Of a DNA stretch of 64,000 nt, positions 8,427 to 18,363 are shown piece by piece. Made by a program: the position numbers and the translations under genes. Numbering within the stretch: the first letter of the stretch is position 1; every line of letters begins with the position of its first letter. Origin of the DNA: Agilicoccus flavus (GTDB lineage Bacteria; Actinomycetota; Actinomycetes; Actinomycetales; Dermatophilaceae); the NCBI RefSeq assembly GCF_014857905.1, contig NZ_JACYXE010000006.1, positions 1-64,000 of the forward strand, written 5' to 3'. The notes below the pieces were generated by a model. The model did no database searches. It saw nothing but the letters and a program-made list of their open reading frames with translations, and was not told where the DNA came from.

Positions 8427-9326
8427 TCACTGGACGACGACTTCGGTGGTTGCTCCGGCATCGGTGGTGCGAAGGACCTTCCCGTCGACGACAACGATGA
8501 TCTCGACCTTGCCGTCAGTGGTGCGCTCGGCGAACAGGGAATCGGCGGTGCCGATGGTGTCGGGGTGCAGGGTCCAGGTCGTGCCGGCGTCGTCACTTGT
8601 CGCCAAGCGTCCAGCGCTGGTGGTGGTGACGATGGTCTGCTCGTCTGCCCACGCGACCAGCACCGCGGTCTCCGGTGGCGTGAGCTTCTGCCAGGTCGCT
8701 GCGTCGTCAGTGCTGATGAGCAGGCCTGCAGCGGTCGTGGCCAGGAGAGTCCCGGAGGTGGGTGAGGCGGCCAGTGCCCGGGGTGGGGCGGCGATGCTGC
8801 GGTCTGTCCAAGAGCGGCCGTCCGTGCTGGTGCGCAGGGTCCCGTCGAATCCGGTCACGCCCTTGGGTCCGACGGTGAGGGCATGGAAGTCGGATTCTCC
8901 ACCTCGCGAGGTGACCTGCCAGCTGAGGCCGCCATCGGCGGAGGTGATGAGCCCGACCGGCTGAGGCAGATCGACCCCGATGCCCGGATGGCCGGAGGCG
9001 TAGAAGGTGCCGTTGGGCCCGACAGCGAAGCCCATCAGGTCGATGGTCGGCCCGTTCTGGCTCAGCTCGCCCTTGACATGACGGAAGAGCCCTTCGTGGG
9101 TGGCCAGCAGTAGCTCGCCAGTCTCCGGGTCTCGCGCAACGGCGTGGATGTGAGTGATGGCGATCGGCGCGTTCGACTCATCCGCTTCCGATGGAGGGCT
9201 TGAAGCCGTCCCGGCAGGTCGCGAGCCGGATGCGTCCGGCGCGGTCGTAGCCACGCAGGCGGACAGACCACCGAAGGCGAGGACCAGGGCACCGGCTGAC
9301 AGCGCCCGCAGCACTGGCCCGTTCAC
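8427..9326 (-). CDS. Beta-propeller lipoprotein of the copper-oxidase operon (BNR/YCF48-like)
   Basis: A 299-residue predicted lipoprotein. Residues 1-25 form a signal peptide ending in the lipobox LSAC. The rest has repeated strands with BNR/Asp-box-like motifs (TSADGGLSWQ, TSTDGRSWTD, STDDAATWQK, TSDDAGTTWT), pointing to a six- or seven-bladed propeller like F510_1955-type proteins or YCF48-type assembly factors. The GTG start at 9326 overlaps the oxidase stop as GTGA, so the two are co-translated. It is probably anchored outside the membrane and works with the oxidase. No enzymatic activity can be assigned. Confidence 0.8.
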   Translation of the reverse strand: MNGPVLRALSAGALVLAFGGLSACVATTAPDASGSRPAGTASSPPSEADESNAPIAITHIHAVARDPETGELLLATHEGLFRHVKGELSQNGPTIDLMGFAVGPNGTFYASGHPGIGVDLPQPVGLITSADGGLSWQVTSRGGESDFHALTVGPKGVTGFDGTLRTSTDGRSWTDRSIAAPPRALAASPTSGTLLATTAAGLLISTDDAATWQKLTPPETAVLVAWADEQTIVTTTSAGRLATSDDAGTTWTLHPDTIGTADSLFAERTTDGKVEIIVVVDGKVLRTTDAGATTEVVVQ

Positions 9327-10816
9327 TTGGCATACTCCAGGGCGATCATCATGCCAGCCTCGGCGTGGTAGATGTTGTGGCAGTGGATCATCCAGTCGCC
9401 CGCGTTGTCGGCATCGAGGTCGATCGCGAAGGACTGCATCGGCGCCATCAGGACGGTGTCCTTGCGCAGACCAGAGGGCAGCGCGAACGTGTGACCGTGC
9501 AGGTGCAGCGGGTGGGTCATCATCGTCATGTTGACGGCGTTGATCCGCAGCCGTTGCCCGGCCGTGACGGTGAGGGGTTCGTTCTTCCCGAACGGGGCCC
9601 CATTGATGCCCCACCGGTAGGGCTTCATCGAGCCCTGGAGATTCAGGTCGACGGTCGCATCCGGTGCCTTGGCGGGCAGCTTCGCGGACTCCGCCGGCTG
9701 CAACTGGGAACCGATCAGCACCTGCCCGGACAACTCGGGTGGGGTGACATCCGCACCGGGCGCGGCACCGCCCGCGGTGCGGACCAGGGCCATGGCCTGG
9801 CCGCCGCTGGTCTTGCCGAACGGCCTGGCCACCAGCGGGAAAGCCCCGTCCTTGAGGGTGACGACCGCGTCGTAGCGTTCGCCCATCCCGATGTAGAAGG
9901 CATCGACCTCGCTCGGCTGGACCGCATGCCCGTCGGTGTGCGTGATGGTCATCCGGTGCCCGCCCAAAGCGACGGTGAAGATCGTGTCGGAGGCAGCGTT
10001 GATGATCCGCAGCCGGACCTTCTGGCCGGGTTTGGCGGTCAGGACCTCGGGATCGGTGGGGGGTCTGCCGTTGACCAGGAAGAACGGGTATGTGACATCG
10101 CCGGCGTCGCCCCACGGCCCGGCACCCATCGACATCCGGCCCATCGAGCCGTGGTCCATCCCGCCCATGTCGCCGGAGGATGCGGTGCCGCCGTCGGCGA
10201 TGAGCTTCTTGAGCACGGCGTCGGGGGTGGTGCCGGTCCCGTCGATCCAGTCATCGAGGACGACGATCCACTCGGCGTCATATCCGCCTTGTTCGTTGGG
10301 GTCGTCGATCACCATCGGTGCGTACAGGCCGCGGTCGAGCTGGACGCCGACATGCGGGTGGAAGAAGTAGGTGCCGGGGTCGGGGACGGTGAACTCGTAC
10401 ACGTACTGGGCGCCTGGCTTGACCGGGTCCTGGGTCAGGCCAGGGACCCCATCGGCGGCGTTGCGCAATCGGATGCCGTGCCAGTGGATGGTGGTGTCCG
10501 CGGGCAGCTGGTTGTCCAGCGTGAGCCGTAGGAAGTCACCCGCGGTCGCCCGGACCAAAGGCCCGGGGGCGACGTCTCCGTATGCCCAGGTCGACACCTG
10601 CCGTCCGCCCAGGTCGAGGGTGACCGGTTTCGCTGTGAGGGTCTTCTCGATCAGTTTCTGCCCCGGGGACGGCGGGATCGGGGTCGGCGTGCCGAACGTA
10701 CGGGACGGCGTACCGGTAGACCCGGGCGATGATGTACAGGCGGCTAGGGCCGCGGTCGCGGCGACACCCAGGCCGCCGAGCAGGACGTTGCGGCGGGACA
10801 GTAGGGGCGAGGTCAT
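9323..10816 (-). CDS. Multicopper oxidase (CueO/laccase-like), Tat-exported lipoprotein
   Basis: A 497-residue three-cupredoxin-domain multicopper oxidase that probably oxidises cuprous to cupric copper outside the membrane. The N-terminus has a twin-arginine motif (SRRNVLLGG) and a lipobox (LAAC at about residue 27). All four copper-binding motifs are present: HWHG, FFHPHVG, HPLHLHGH and the type-1 motif HCHNIYHAEAGM with its axial Met. A Met/His-rich loop (GDMGGMDHGSMGRMSMG) resembles the Met-rich copper-binding inserts of CueO-type enzymes. It follows the SHOCT gene by 28 bp and overlaps the lipoprotein gene. Confidence 0.93.
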   Translation of the reverse strand: MTSPLLSRRNVLLGGLGVAATAALAACTSSPGSTGTPSRTFGTPTPIPPSPGQKLIEKTLTAKPVTLDLGGRQVSTWAYGDVAPGPLVRATAGDFLRLTLDNQLPADTTIHWHGIRLRNAADGVPGLTQDPVKPGAQYVYEFTVPDPGTYFFHPHVGVQLDRGLYAPMVIDDPNEQGGYDAEWIVVLDDWIDGTGTTPDAVLKKLIADGGTASSGDMGGMDHGSMGRMSMGAGPWGDAGDVTYPFFLVNGRPPTDPEVLTAKPGQKVRLRIINAASDTIFTVALGGHRMTITHTDGHAVQPSEVDAFYIGMGERYDAVVTLKDGAFPLVARPFGKTSGGQAMALVRTAGGAAPGADVTPPELSGQVLIGSQLQPAESAKLPAKAPDATVDLNLQGSMKPYRWGINGAPFGKNEPLTVTAGQRLRINAVNMTMMTHPLHLHGHTFALPSGLRKDTVLMAPMQSFAIDLDADNAGDWMIHCHNIYHAEAGMMIALEYAK

Positions 10817-10844
10817 GATGCCTTTCCGGGTCGGGGAGAGAGAG

Positions 10845-11081
10845 TCAGTGGCCGTCGGCGATCAGACGGCGACGCTGTTCGTACTCCTCGGGGGTGACCT
10901 CGCCACGGGCCAGGCCTTCCTTGAGCAGGGTCAGCAGGTCCGGGCGGTCAGCCCCGGCGGTCGTGCGATCGCGTCCGGGAAGCAGTGCCCGGATGACCAG
11001 GACGATGACGAGCCAGAACGTGAGAGTGCCCCCGCCCATGACCAGCCACATCCACCACTCCATGCCGTAGCCCCACATCAT
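10845..11081 (-). CDS. SHOCT-domain single-helix membrane protein
   Basis: A 78-residue protein with one transmembrane helix (about residues 8-32, with MEWWMWLVMGGG at its start) and a C-terminal SHOCT motif (DLLTLLKEGLARGEVTPEEYEQRRRLI). It is the first gene of the minus-strand oxidase operon and stands divergent to the two-component system. I chose the ATG at 11081 because the hydrophobic segment begins directly after it. Small SHOCT membrane proteins are common in copper loci; their role is unknown. Confidence 0.75.
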   Translation of the reverse strand: MMWGYGMEWWMWLVMGGGTLTFWLVIVLVIRALLPGRDRTTAGADRPDLLTLLKEGLARGEVTPEEYEQRRRLIADGH

Positions 11082-11256
11082 GAGCGTGCTCCCTTGCCGT
11101 TGCCGTCGTCGTGAACCCGGTGGTGTCGACACGATCCATCGTGTGCGGTGTAGGTCATGGTCAGACTGTCGCTGAGTTGAGGTTTGACGAAGATCTGCGA
11201 CGCGCGACCGACGAGGGGGCGGCGACAGCACGGGTGGGCGAGAACGGTGGGAGAGA

Positions 11257-11979
11257 ATGTGGAGTGTGAGCACCACACACCCAACCCCCGGACCAAGTGT
11301 TCTCATAATCGAGGATGAGAAGACTCTCGCCGGGATGATTGGCGCCTACATGTCCCGCGCCGGGTACCAGGCTCGCGTCGTGCACACCGGACCGGACGGG
11401 GTGCAGGCGGTCCGCGATCAGACGCCCGACGTGGTGATCCTCGACCTCGGTCTACCCGGACTCGACGGCATCGAGGTGTGCCGCCAGATCCGCACCTTCA
11501 CCGACTGCTACGTCATCGTCGTCACCGCCCGCAAGGATGAGATCGACACCCTCATCGGGCTGTCCGTCGGCGCCGACGACTACGTCACCAAACCGTTCAG
11601 CGTTCGCGAGCTCGTCGCGCGGGTCCAGACCGTCCTGCGCCGACCCCGCACTGGCACGTCCCGTGCCCATCAGGAGCCGGTGTGGGTGTTCGGGGAACTT
11701 CATGTGGACTCGGCCGGCCAGCAGGTCCACCTCGCCGGTGATCCGGTGGCGCTCACCCCCACGGAAAGAGACCTACTGATGACACTCGCGGAACGGCCCA
11801 CCATGGCCTTCTCCCGCCGCCAGCTGATCGACGAGGTCTGGGGCGACGACTGGGTCGGTGATGAACACCTGGTCGATGTCCACATCGCCCACCTCCGCCG
11901 AAAGCTCGGCGATGACCCGGACACGGCCCGCTACATCAGCACCGTGCGCGGCATCGGCTACCGGATGGGCAAGGGATGA
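11257..11979 (+). CDS. OmpR/PhoB-family response regulator, probably copper-responsive
   Basis: A 240-residue response regulator. The receiver domain (residues 13-125) has the acidic pair ED (19-20), the phosphoacceptor Asp63 in VVILDLGLPG and Lys112 in the TKPF motif. The winged-helix Trans_Reg_C domain occupies about 140-238 (LTPTERDLL ... RRKLGDD ... VRGIGYRM). An internal GTG at 11266 is a possible later start. It overlaps the kinase gene as ATGA and is divergent from the SHOCT/oxidase operon. Control of the copper genes is inferred from position only. Confidence 0.9.
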   Translation: MWSVSTTHPTPGPSVLIIEDEKTLAGMIGAYMSRAGYQARVVHTGPDGVQAVRDQTPDVVILDLGLPGLDGIEVCRQIRTFTDCYVIVVTARKDEIDTLIGLSVGADDYVTKPFSVRELVARVQTVLRRPRTGTSRAHQEPVWVFGELHVDSAGQQVHLAGDPVALTPTERDLLMTLAERPTMAFSRRQLIDEVWGDDWVGDEHLVDVHIAHLRRKLGDDPDTARYISTVRGIGYRMGKG

Positions 11980-13112
11980 ACACCTCACCCGGCGCCCATG
12001 CGTCCCACGGCCTCGCGTCCCGACTGCTGGCCGGGCAGTCGATCGTCCTCGTTGCCGGCGCCCTCACCGCCGGACTGGTCGCCACGATCATCGGCCCCCC
12101 GATCTTCCACGACCACCTCCTCCAAGCCGGCCACCCGTCGAACTCGCCCGAGCTGGCCCATATCGAGATGGCCTACCGGGACGCCTCACTCATCTCGGTC
12201 GGCGTGGGGCTGCTCATCTCCCTGCTGGCCGCCACCGCAGTGACTTGGTTCCTCACCCGGCGTCTGCGACGCCCCCTGGACCAAGTAACCCACGCCGCCC
12301 GAGAGCTCAGCAGAGGCCACTACGCCACGAGGGTCCCACTGGTCGGTTCCGGCACCGAGTTGGAGACCCTCGCAACCGCGTTCAACACCATGGCGGCCCG
12401 GCTCGAAGGGGTCGAGGACACCCGCCGGCGGATGCTCTCCGACCTCGCGCACGAGCTGCGGACCCCGATCGCCACCCTGAGCGCCTACCACGAGGGCCTG
12501 CACGACGGCATCGCCTCCCTCGGACCCGACTCCCGCACCGCCCTGACCGAGCAGACCGAGCGACTCACTCGGTTGGCCGACGACATCGACGAGGTCTCCA
12601 CAGCCGAAGAAGGCCGCCTCGACCTCGATCTGCACGACCACGCCGTTGCCGACCTGCTCTGGGCCGCCCACGAAGGAATGCGAGAGCGCTACGCCGCCCA
12701 GGGCGTCAGCCTCGTCATCGACCCCACGGCGGCAGCAGGCCTCGCCGTGCAGGTTGACCGGCACCGCATCGGGCAGGTCCTGACCAACCTCCTGACCAAC
12801 GCCCTCCGGCACACGCCACCCGGGGCGACCGTCACCGTCGCCGCCCAACGCGACGGGGCGGAAGTCGGCATCAACGTCACCGACAACGGCGAAGGCATGA
12901 CACCCGAGCAGCTAGAGCACGCCTTCGAACGGTTCTACCGCGGGGACTCGGCACGCACTCGCGACCGCACCGGCTCCGGCATCGGCCTCACCATCAGCAA
13001 AGCCATCGTCGACGCCCACGGCGGCAGCATCACCGCCGCAAGCGCAGGTTCCAGCCTCGGGACCACCTTCATAGTCAGCCTGCCCGCGACGCTCAATGAC
13101 CAGAGCCGTTGA
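11976..13112 (+). CDS. Sensor histidine kinase, partner of the preceding regulator
   Basis: A 378-residue membrane kinase. Helices are at about residues 17-42 and 71-95, with a short extracytoplasmic loop between them that includes HDHLLQAGH and could bind metal. A HAMP domain follows (about 95-145), then the HisKA region with phospho-acceptor His159 (DLAHELRTP), the N box (NLLTNALRHTPPG), G1 (DNGEGM), the F-like segment ERFYRG and G2 (GSGIGLTI). All catalytic motifs are intact. The His residues in the sensor loop fit copper sensing, but the ligand is not shown by sequence. Confidence 0.9.
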   Translation: MNTSPGAHASHGLASRLLAGQSIVLVAGALTAGLVATIIGPPIFHDHLLQAGHPSNSPELAHIEMAYRDASLISVGVGLLISLLAATAVTWFLTRRLRRPLDQVTHAARELSRGHYATRVPLVGSGTELETLATAFNTMAARLEGVEDTRRRMLSDLAHELRTPIATLSAYHEGLHDGIASLGPDSRTALTEQTERLTRLADDIDEVSTAEEGRLDLDLHDHAVADLLWAAHEGMRERYAAQGVSLVIDPTAAAGLAVQVDRHRIGQVLTNLLTNALRHTPPGATVTVAAQRDGAEVGINVTDNGEGMTPEQLEHAFERFYRGDSARTRDRTGSGIGLTISKAIVDAHGGSITAASAGSSLGTTFIVSLPATLNDQSR

Positions 13113-13374
13113 GCAGTACAGCCTGGAGGCCGCCCGCGAGAACGTCGAAGACCTGGCAGGCTAGTCGTACTCGGTCCGCGACATTGCAGCCTGCGCTGAA
13201 GGATCAAATCGCCAGCAACCAAACGCAGACAAGCCCCCTGTACCCCATGATCGGGAGTACAGTAGAGCGTGAGGCAGGTTCTTCTCATCTGCGGGTCCTC
13301 CGGGACGGCCCACCACGGGCGCTCATACACGTACTGCCTTCTCGACGGAGAGCACGTGTGACGAGAGGCCCGCC

Positions 13375-13761
13375 ATGTTCCGCCTTTTCTGGACGATCAG
13401 TGTCCACAGCCGCTACTACCTGCGCCGTTACATGCCGAGCAACCGGCTGCTCGACGCGATCCGCAGGCGACGCGGTCTCAGATGGGGCATGCCGGCAATG
13501 CTGATCGCCGCGCCCTACCTCCTGATCGCGAGCATTTGCACCCGCCTCATCGATGATGGCGGCCCCGGCTGGCTTCACCTCGTCGTATTTTGGGCGATCT
13601 GGAACGCGATGAAGTTCGTCATCATGGGACCGGTCAGCCTCGCCCTCCTGGTCCGTGCCCGGACCCAGGAAGCAGTCGCGCGGCGCCGCGCACACGCTGA
13701 GCAGGTCACCCACGACCACTCGATGAATCAGGAACCCGTATCGGCGGGAGCACTCCGATAA
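13375..13761 (+). CDS. Conserved small membrane protein of actinobacterial mobile elements
   Basis: A 128-residue protein with a basic N-terminal segment (SRYYLRRYMPSNRLLDAIRRRRG) and two hydrophobic helices (about residues 38-57 and 67-92). Similar proteins occur in actinobacterial mobile elements and have sometimes been named sulfate permease, without clear support. No transporter motif is visible. A 262-bp stretch without a clear gene precedes it. The stop codon lies inside a 13-bp tandem duplication (13759-13784) that joins it to the next frame. Confidence 0.6.
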   Translation: MFRLFWTISVHSRYYLRRYMPSNRLLDAIRRRRGLRWGMPAMLIAAPYLLIASICTRLIDDGGPGWLHLVVFWAIWNAMKFVIMGPVSLALLVRARTQEAVARRRAHAEQVTHDHSMNQEPVSAGALR

Positions 13762-13784
13762 TTGCGGCGACTAATTGCGGCGAC
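13759..13784. repeat. 13-bp perfect tandem duplication
   Basis: The unit TAATTGCGGCGAC occurs twice, directly adjacent. The first copy supplies the TAA stop of the 13375-13761 gene and the second begins the following frame. It looks like a slippage or repair duplication. Confidence 0.9.
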
Positions 13785-13968
13785 CTACAGCCTGGACCGG
13801 CTCAGCCGGGTCGTTCCGCAGATCATGGCGGACCTCCACGACGCCAGCGTGATCATCTACACCGCCGACCGAGAACCGCAGCCCCTCGGCGACACGACCA
13901 CGCTGCTCGATATCCAGATCGCCACGATCCACGAATCTTCCTCCCGGGTCAGGCGCATCAAGCACTGA
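13762..13968 (+). CDS. Small hypothetical protein
   Basis: A 68-codon frame that begins directly after the stop of the previous gene with TTG 13762; an ATG at 13825 would give 47 residues. The sequence (MADLHDASVIIYTAD, then a TTTLLDIQIATIHESS segment) is well composed and alpha/beta-like, but I do not recognise a family. The 13-bp duplication at its beginning may have changed its original start or its link to the upstream gene. It ends convergent with the helix-turn-helix gene, overlapping by 11 bp. Confidence 0.4.
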   Translation: MRRLIAATYSLDRLSRVVPQIMADLHDASVIIYTADREPQPLGDTTTLLDIQIATIHESSSRVRRIKH

Positions 13969-14302
13969 CCCGAGCGCGCCGGCCGCCCGGACGGATCGTG
14001 ACTCCTTCCACGTCGAGCGCGCGCCGGACCGCCTGTTGACTCACCCCGAACCGCAAGCCGACCTCTATCAGCGTCGAACCACCCTCGTAGAGTTCGACCG
14101 CCTCAGTCACGTCGGACTCATCGAGGCCGCGCCTGCGGATCGGGATCGACCGGCGGACAAGATGGGCAGCCACTGTGCGGCGGTGAACACTGAACCGCTC
14201 GCCCAACTCAACGAGGGTCGCGCCTTCCCGATACAGGGCCACCAGCTCGTCGACCTGCGCCGGGCGCAGAAAGGTTTGAGCTATCCCAACTGCACGCACC
14301 AT
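13958..14302 (-). CDS. Tandem helix-turn-helix DNA-binding protein
   Basis: A 114-residue protein with two homeodomain-like/resolvase-type helix-turn-helix units in tandem: about residues 13-50 (VDELVALYREGATLVELGE, then RRTVAAHLVRRSIP) and about 58-95 (VTEAVELYEGGSTLIEVGL, then QQAVRRALDVEGV). Proteins of this kind occur next to serine recombinases in actinobacterial mobile elements, but no recombinase is present here. The frame stays open upstream to GTG 14431, which would add 43 less typical residues; I prefer ATG 14302. It may control or assist integration of the element whose edge it marks. Confidence 0.65.
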   Translation of the reverse strand: MVRAVGIAQTFLRPAQVDELVALYREGATLVELGERFSVHRRTVAAHLVRRSIPIRRRGLDESDVTEAVELYEGGSTLIEVGLRFGVSQQAVRRALDVEGVTIRPGGRRARVSA

Positions 14303-14446
14303 CCGACCCCGCGAGTCCACAACCGACGGCTCCAAAGGCCGCCAAGAACGCTTGTATACGCCACGCGACCTGCGGGACACCACCGTTTTCAATGCCGAGT
14401 AGGGGTTCTCAAACTCTCTACCGAGGTCCACCAGAGGCTTTGAAAC

Positions 14447-14486
14447 CGGCTGAGGCCGCCCGAATCCGTTCGGGCGGCCTCAGCCG
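14447..14486. terminator. Strong bidirectional hairpin terminator at the edge of the acquired region
   Basis: A perfect inverted repeat with 17-bp arms (GGCTGAGGCCGCCCGAA and its complement) around the loop TCCG, extended by a C-G pair. The 3' side is followed by GTTTC and the 5' side preceded by GAAAC. It separates the helix-turn-helix gene from the chromosomal genes. Confidence 0.8.
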
Positions 14487-14605
14487 TTTCTGTCGCCGCT
14501 CCCGGCCGGCCGGGGCGGCGCGGACGCACCGAGTGACATCAACGGGCCGGGCACTCCCGGCAGGTGTGCCCGCCCACGTGGGGATGCCCGTGCGACGCTA
14601 GGACC

Positions 14606-15304
14606 ATGTCGTCCGACGCAGACCAGCAGGTTCCCGCCGGCAGCCTGGAGGACGAGCTGCGACCCCCCGAGTCGTGGCCGGGGGCGGCCGGGCGCCGCTC
14701 GGTGAGCCCGTCGAGCGCGTCGGCGGGCAGCCGGCCCCGCGGCGGCGACTCCTGGCCCGGCGCGGCCCCGTCGACGACCGTCCCGGCCCGGAAGACCACG
14801 CGCGCCGACGCCGACGGCGACCCGACGCTCCGGCCGCCCGCCCACCGTGTGGCCCCGCAGGCCGTGAACCTGTGGCGCCTGTCGGCCGGGCTGGGCTGGC
14901 TCCTCCCGCTCGTCGGCGTCGTCGGCTGGACCGTCGTCGACGACGGCCACCGGACCGCGCAGACCGCTGCCCTGCTGGTCGTCGTCGTGCTCGCCCTCGT
15001 CCACGTCATCGTCATGCCGCTGTGGCGCTACCGCGTCCACCGCTGGGAGGTCACGCCCGACGCCGTGTACACGCAGACCGGCTGGTGGCGCCAGGACCGC
15101 CGGATCGCGCCCATCGCCCGCGTCCAGACCGTCGACAGCGAGCGCGGCCCCCTCGAGCGGCTCTTCGGGCTCGGCACGGTGACGGTCACGACGGCGTCGG
15201 CCGCCGGGCCCCTGCGCATCGCGGCGCTGCCGCAGCATCAGGTCGACCGGCTCGTCGCCGACCTCACGCGGGTGGCGGCGCGCCACCGCGGGGACGCCAC
15301 GTGA
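14606..15304 (+). CDS. Bacterial PH-domain (bPH2, YdbS-like) membrane protein
   Basis: A 232-residue protein. A hydrophilic N-terminus (about 90 residues) precedes two helices (about 98-117 and 121-142) and a bPH2/DUF304 domain (about 145-225: YRVHRWEVTPDAVYTQTGWW, then RIAPIARVQTVDSERGPLERLFGLGTVTVTT). The last motif is the conserved core of the YdbS/YdbT family. The ATG at 14606 was chosen because it gives a normal N-terminus. The stop overlaps the next gene as TGATG. Homologues act in membrane protection, but no biochemical role is fixed. Confidence 0.85.
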   Translation: MSSDADQQVPAGSLEDELRPPESWPGAAGRRSVSPSSASAGSRPRGGDSWPGAAPSTTVPARKTTRADADGDPTLRPPAHRVAPQAVNLWRLSAGLGWLLPLVGVVGWTVVDDGHRTAQTAALLVVVVLALVHVIVMPLWRYRVHRWEVTPDAVYTQTGWWRQDRRIAPIARVQTVDSERGPLERLFGLGTVTVTTASAAGPLRIAALPQHQVDRLVADLTRVAARHRGDAT

Positions 15305-16941
15305 TGGCGGAGCCCTCGCCCCGGCCACCCGCACCCGCCTCCCATCCCGAGCCACCGACGGCGACCCCCCGGACGGCGAATCCCCCGCACGAGACCCCGT
15401 GGCTCCGCCTGAGCCGCCGGATGCTGCTCGTCCAGCCGATCAAGGAGATCGTCTCGTCGCTGCCGGCGTTCGCCGGCATCCTCGTCGCCGGGTTCGCGTC
15501 GGGACGCTGGTCGTGGTGGGCGACGTTCCTCATCGTCGTGCCCGTCGTGCTCGGCACCGTGCGGTGGGCTGTGACGTTCTACCGCGTCACCCCCGACCAG
15601 CTCCAGCTCCGCGGCGGCCTCGTCCAGCGCAACGTCCTCACCGCGCGACTCGACCGGGTGCGGACGGTCGACGTCACCGCGTCCCCGCTGCACCGGCTCC
15701 TGGGCATCGCGAGTGTCCAGGTCGGCACGGGGGCCGCGAAGCCGTTCGTCCTCGACGGCCTGCCGCGGGCGCAGGCCGAGGCGCTGCGCGAGTCCCTGCT
15801 GCACGCGCGTCACGTCGCGCCGGACGCGGCGGCCGACGCCGCCGCGGACGACGCGGCCCGCGCGGCCTCGGACGCCACCGGCACCGCCGAGACCGGCCGC
15901 GCGGCCGGCCCGCAGGAGGCCGAGCTCGCGCGGTTCCGCTGGTCGTGGCTGCGCTTCGCGCCGTTCACGATGTCGGGGCTCGTCGCCGTCGCGGCGGTCT
16001 TCGGTTTCGTCCTGCAGGCCTTCGACCAGCTCCTCTGGACGTTCGCGACGCAGGCCTACGAGAACGTCGGCGAGCTCGTGTCGTTCTCGTGGTGGGTGCT
16101 CGCGGCCGTCGGCGCTCTGGCCCTCCTCGCGGTGCCGGCGCTCCTGTCGACGATCGTCTACGCCGCCACGTTCGGCGGCTATCGGCTGACCCGGCACGCC
16201 GGGGGCACCCTGCGCATCGTGCGCGGTCTGCTGACGACGCGGTCGACGACGGTGGAGGAGAAACGGGTCCGCGGGGCGGTGCTGCTCGATCCCGCGGCGA
16301 TGCGCCCGGTGCGCGGGTCCCGCGCCCTCCTGCTGACGACGGGGCTGCCGGGGGAGTCCTCGGCGTCGGCCGACGTGCTCGTGCCGGCGGCGCCGCGGGC
16401 GCTCGTGGCCGCCACGCTCGAGCGGGTCCTCGGGGTCGCGGGGGTGGCCGACGGCCCGTTGCGCCCCCACGGCCCCGCCGCCACCCGCCGGTGCTGGACC
16501 CGCGCCCTCGCCCCCGCCGCGGTGCTCGCGGCCGGGCTCGCGGGACTCGCCTGGTGGTGGGGCCTGCCCGCGCTCCTCGTGGCGGCGCCGGCTCTCCTCG
16601 TCCTCGCCGCGGTGCCGGTCGCCGCGGGCCGGGCCGCCTCGCTCGGGCACGACGTGGTCGACGGCCACCTCGTGAGCCGGTCGGGGGTCTTCCCGCGCCG
16701 CCGCAGCGTGCTCGACCTGTCGGGCACCATCGGCTGGTCGTTCACGAGCACGCCGTGGCAGCGCCGCGCCGGGCTCGTCACCGCCTCCGCGCTCACGGCC
16801 GCCGGGTCGGGCTCCGTCGTCGTCCTCGACGTGCCCGAGTCCGTCGCCCTCCGCCTCGCGCTGCGGGCCGACGCCGACCTGTGCGCCCCCTTCGTGGCCG
16901 AGCGGACCCCCGCCGTTGCGGCGCCGCCGTCGGTGCGATGA
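15304..16941 (+). CDS. Multi-bPH2-domain membrane protein (YdbT-like)
   Basis: A 545-residue partner of the preceding protein. A Pro-rich start is followed by two helices (about 45-85) and a first bPH2 domain (FYRVTPDQLQLRGGLVQRNV ... RTVDVTASPLHRLLGIASVQVGTG). Then come a charged Ala-rich linker (about 175-205), a second membrane pair and bPH2 copy (YRLTRHAGGTLRIVRGLLTTR), and a third pair and copy (GHDVVDGHLVSRSGVFPRRRS). Three membrane/PH units are typical of YdbT. It overlaps the YdbS-like gene and lies 9 bp before fumC, so the three may be co-transcribed. Confidence 0.85.
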   Translation: MAEPSPRPPAPASHPEPPTATPRTANPPHETPWLRLSRRMLLVQPIKEIVSSLPAFAGILVAGFASGRWSWWATFLIVVPVVLGTVRWAVTFYRVTPDQLQLRGGLVQRNVLTARLDRVRTVDVTASPLHRLLGIASVQVGTGAAKPFVLDGLPRAQAEALRESLLHARHVAPDAAADAAADDAARAASDATGTAETGRAAGPQEAELARFRWSWLRFAPFTMSGLVAVAAVFGFVLQAFDQLLWTFATQAYENVGELVSFSWWVLAAVGALALLAVPALLSTIVYAATFGGYRLTRHAGGTLRIVRGLLTTRSTTVEEKRVRGAVLLDPAAMRPVRGSRALLLTTGLPGESSASADVLVPAAPRALVAATLERVLGVAGVADGPLRPHGPAATRRCWTRALAPAAVLAAGLAGLAWWWGLPALLVAAPALLVLAAVPVAAGRAASLGHDVVDGHLVSRSGVFPRRRSVLDLSGTIGWSFTSTPWQRRAGLVTASALTAAGSGSVVVLDVPESVALRLALRADADLCAPFVAERTPAVAAPPSVR

Positions 16942-16950
16942 AGTGAGGGG

Positions 16951-18345
<1,395 letters not shown>

Positions 18346-18363
18346 CGCGTGGGCGGCTCCCGC

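Noticed and set aside
8012-8596. 194-codon minus-strand frame overlapping the small membrane protein and the lipoprotein end
   Set aside because: Its composition is a Pro/Arg/Thr shadow. The frame at 8041-8310 has clear membrane helices.
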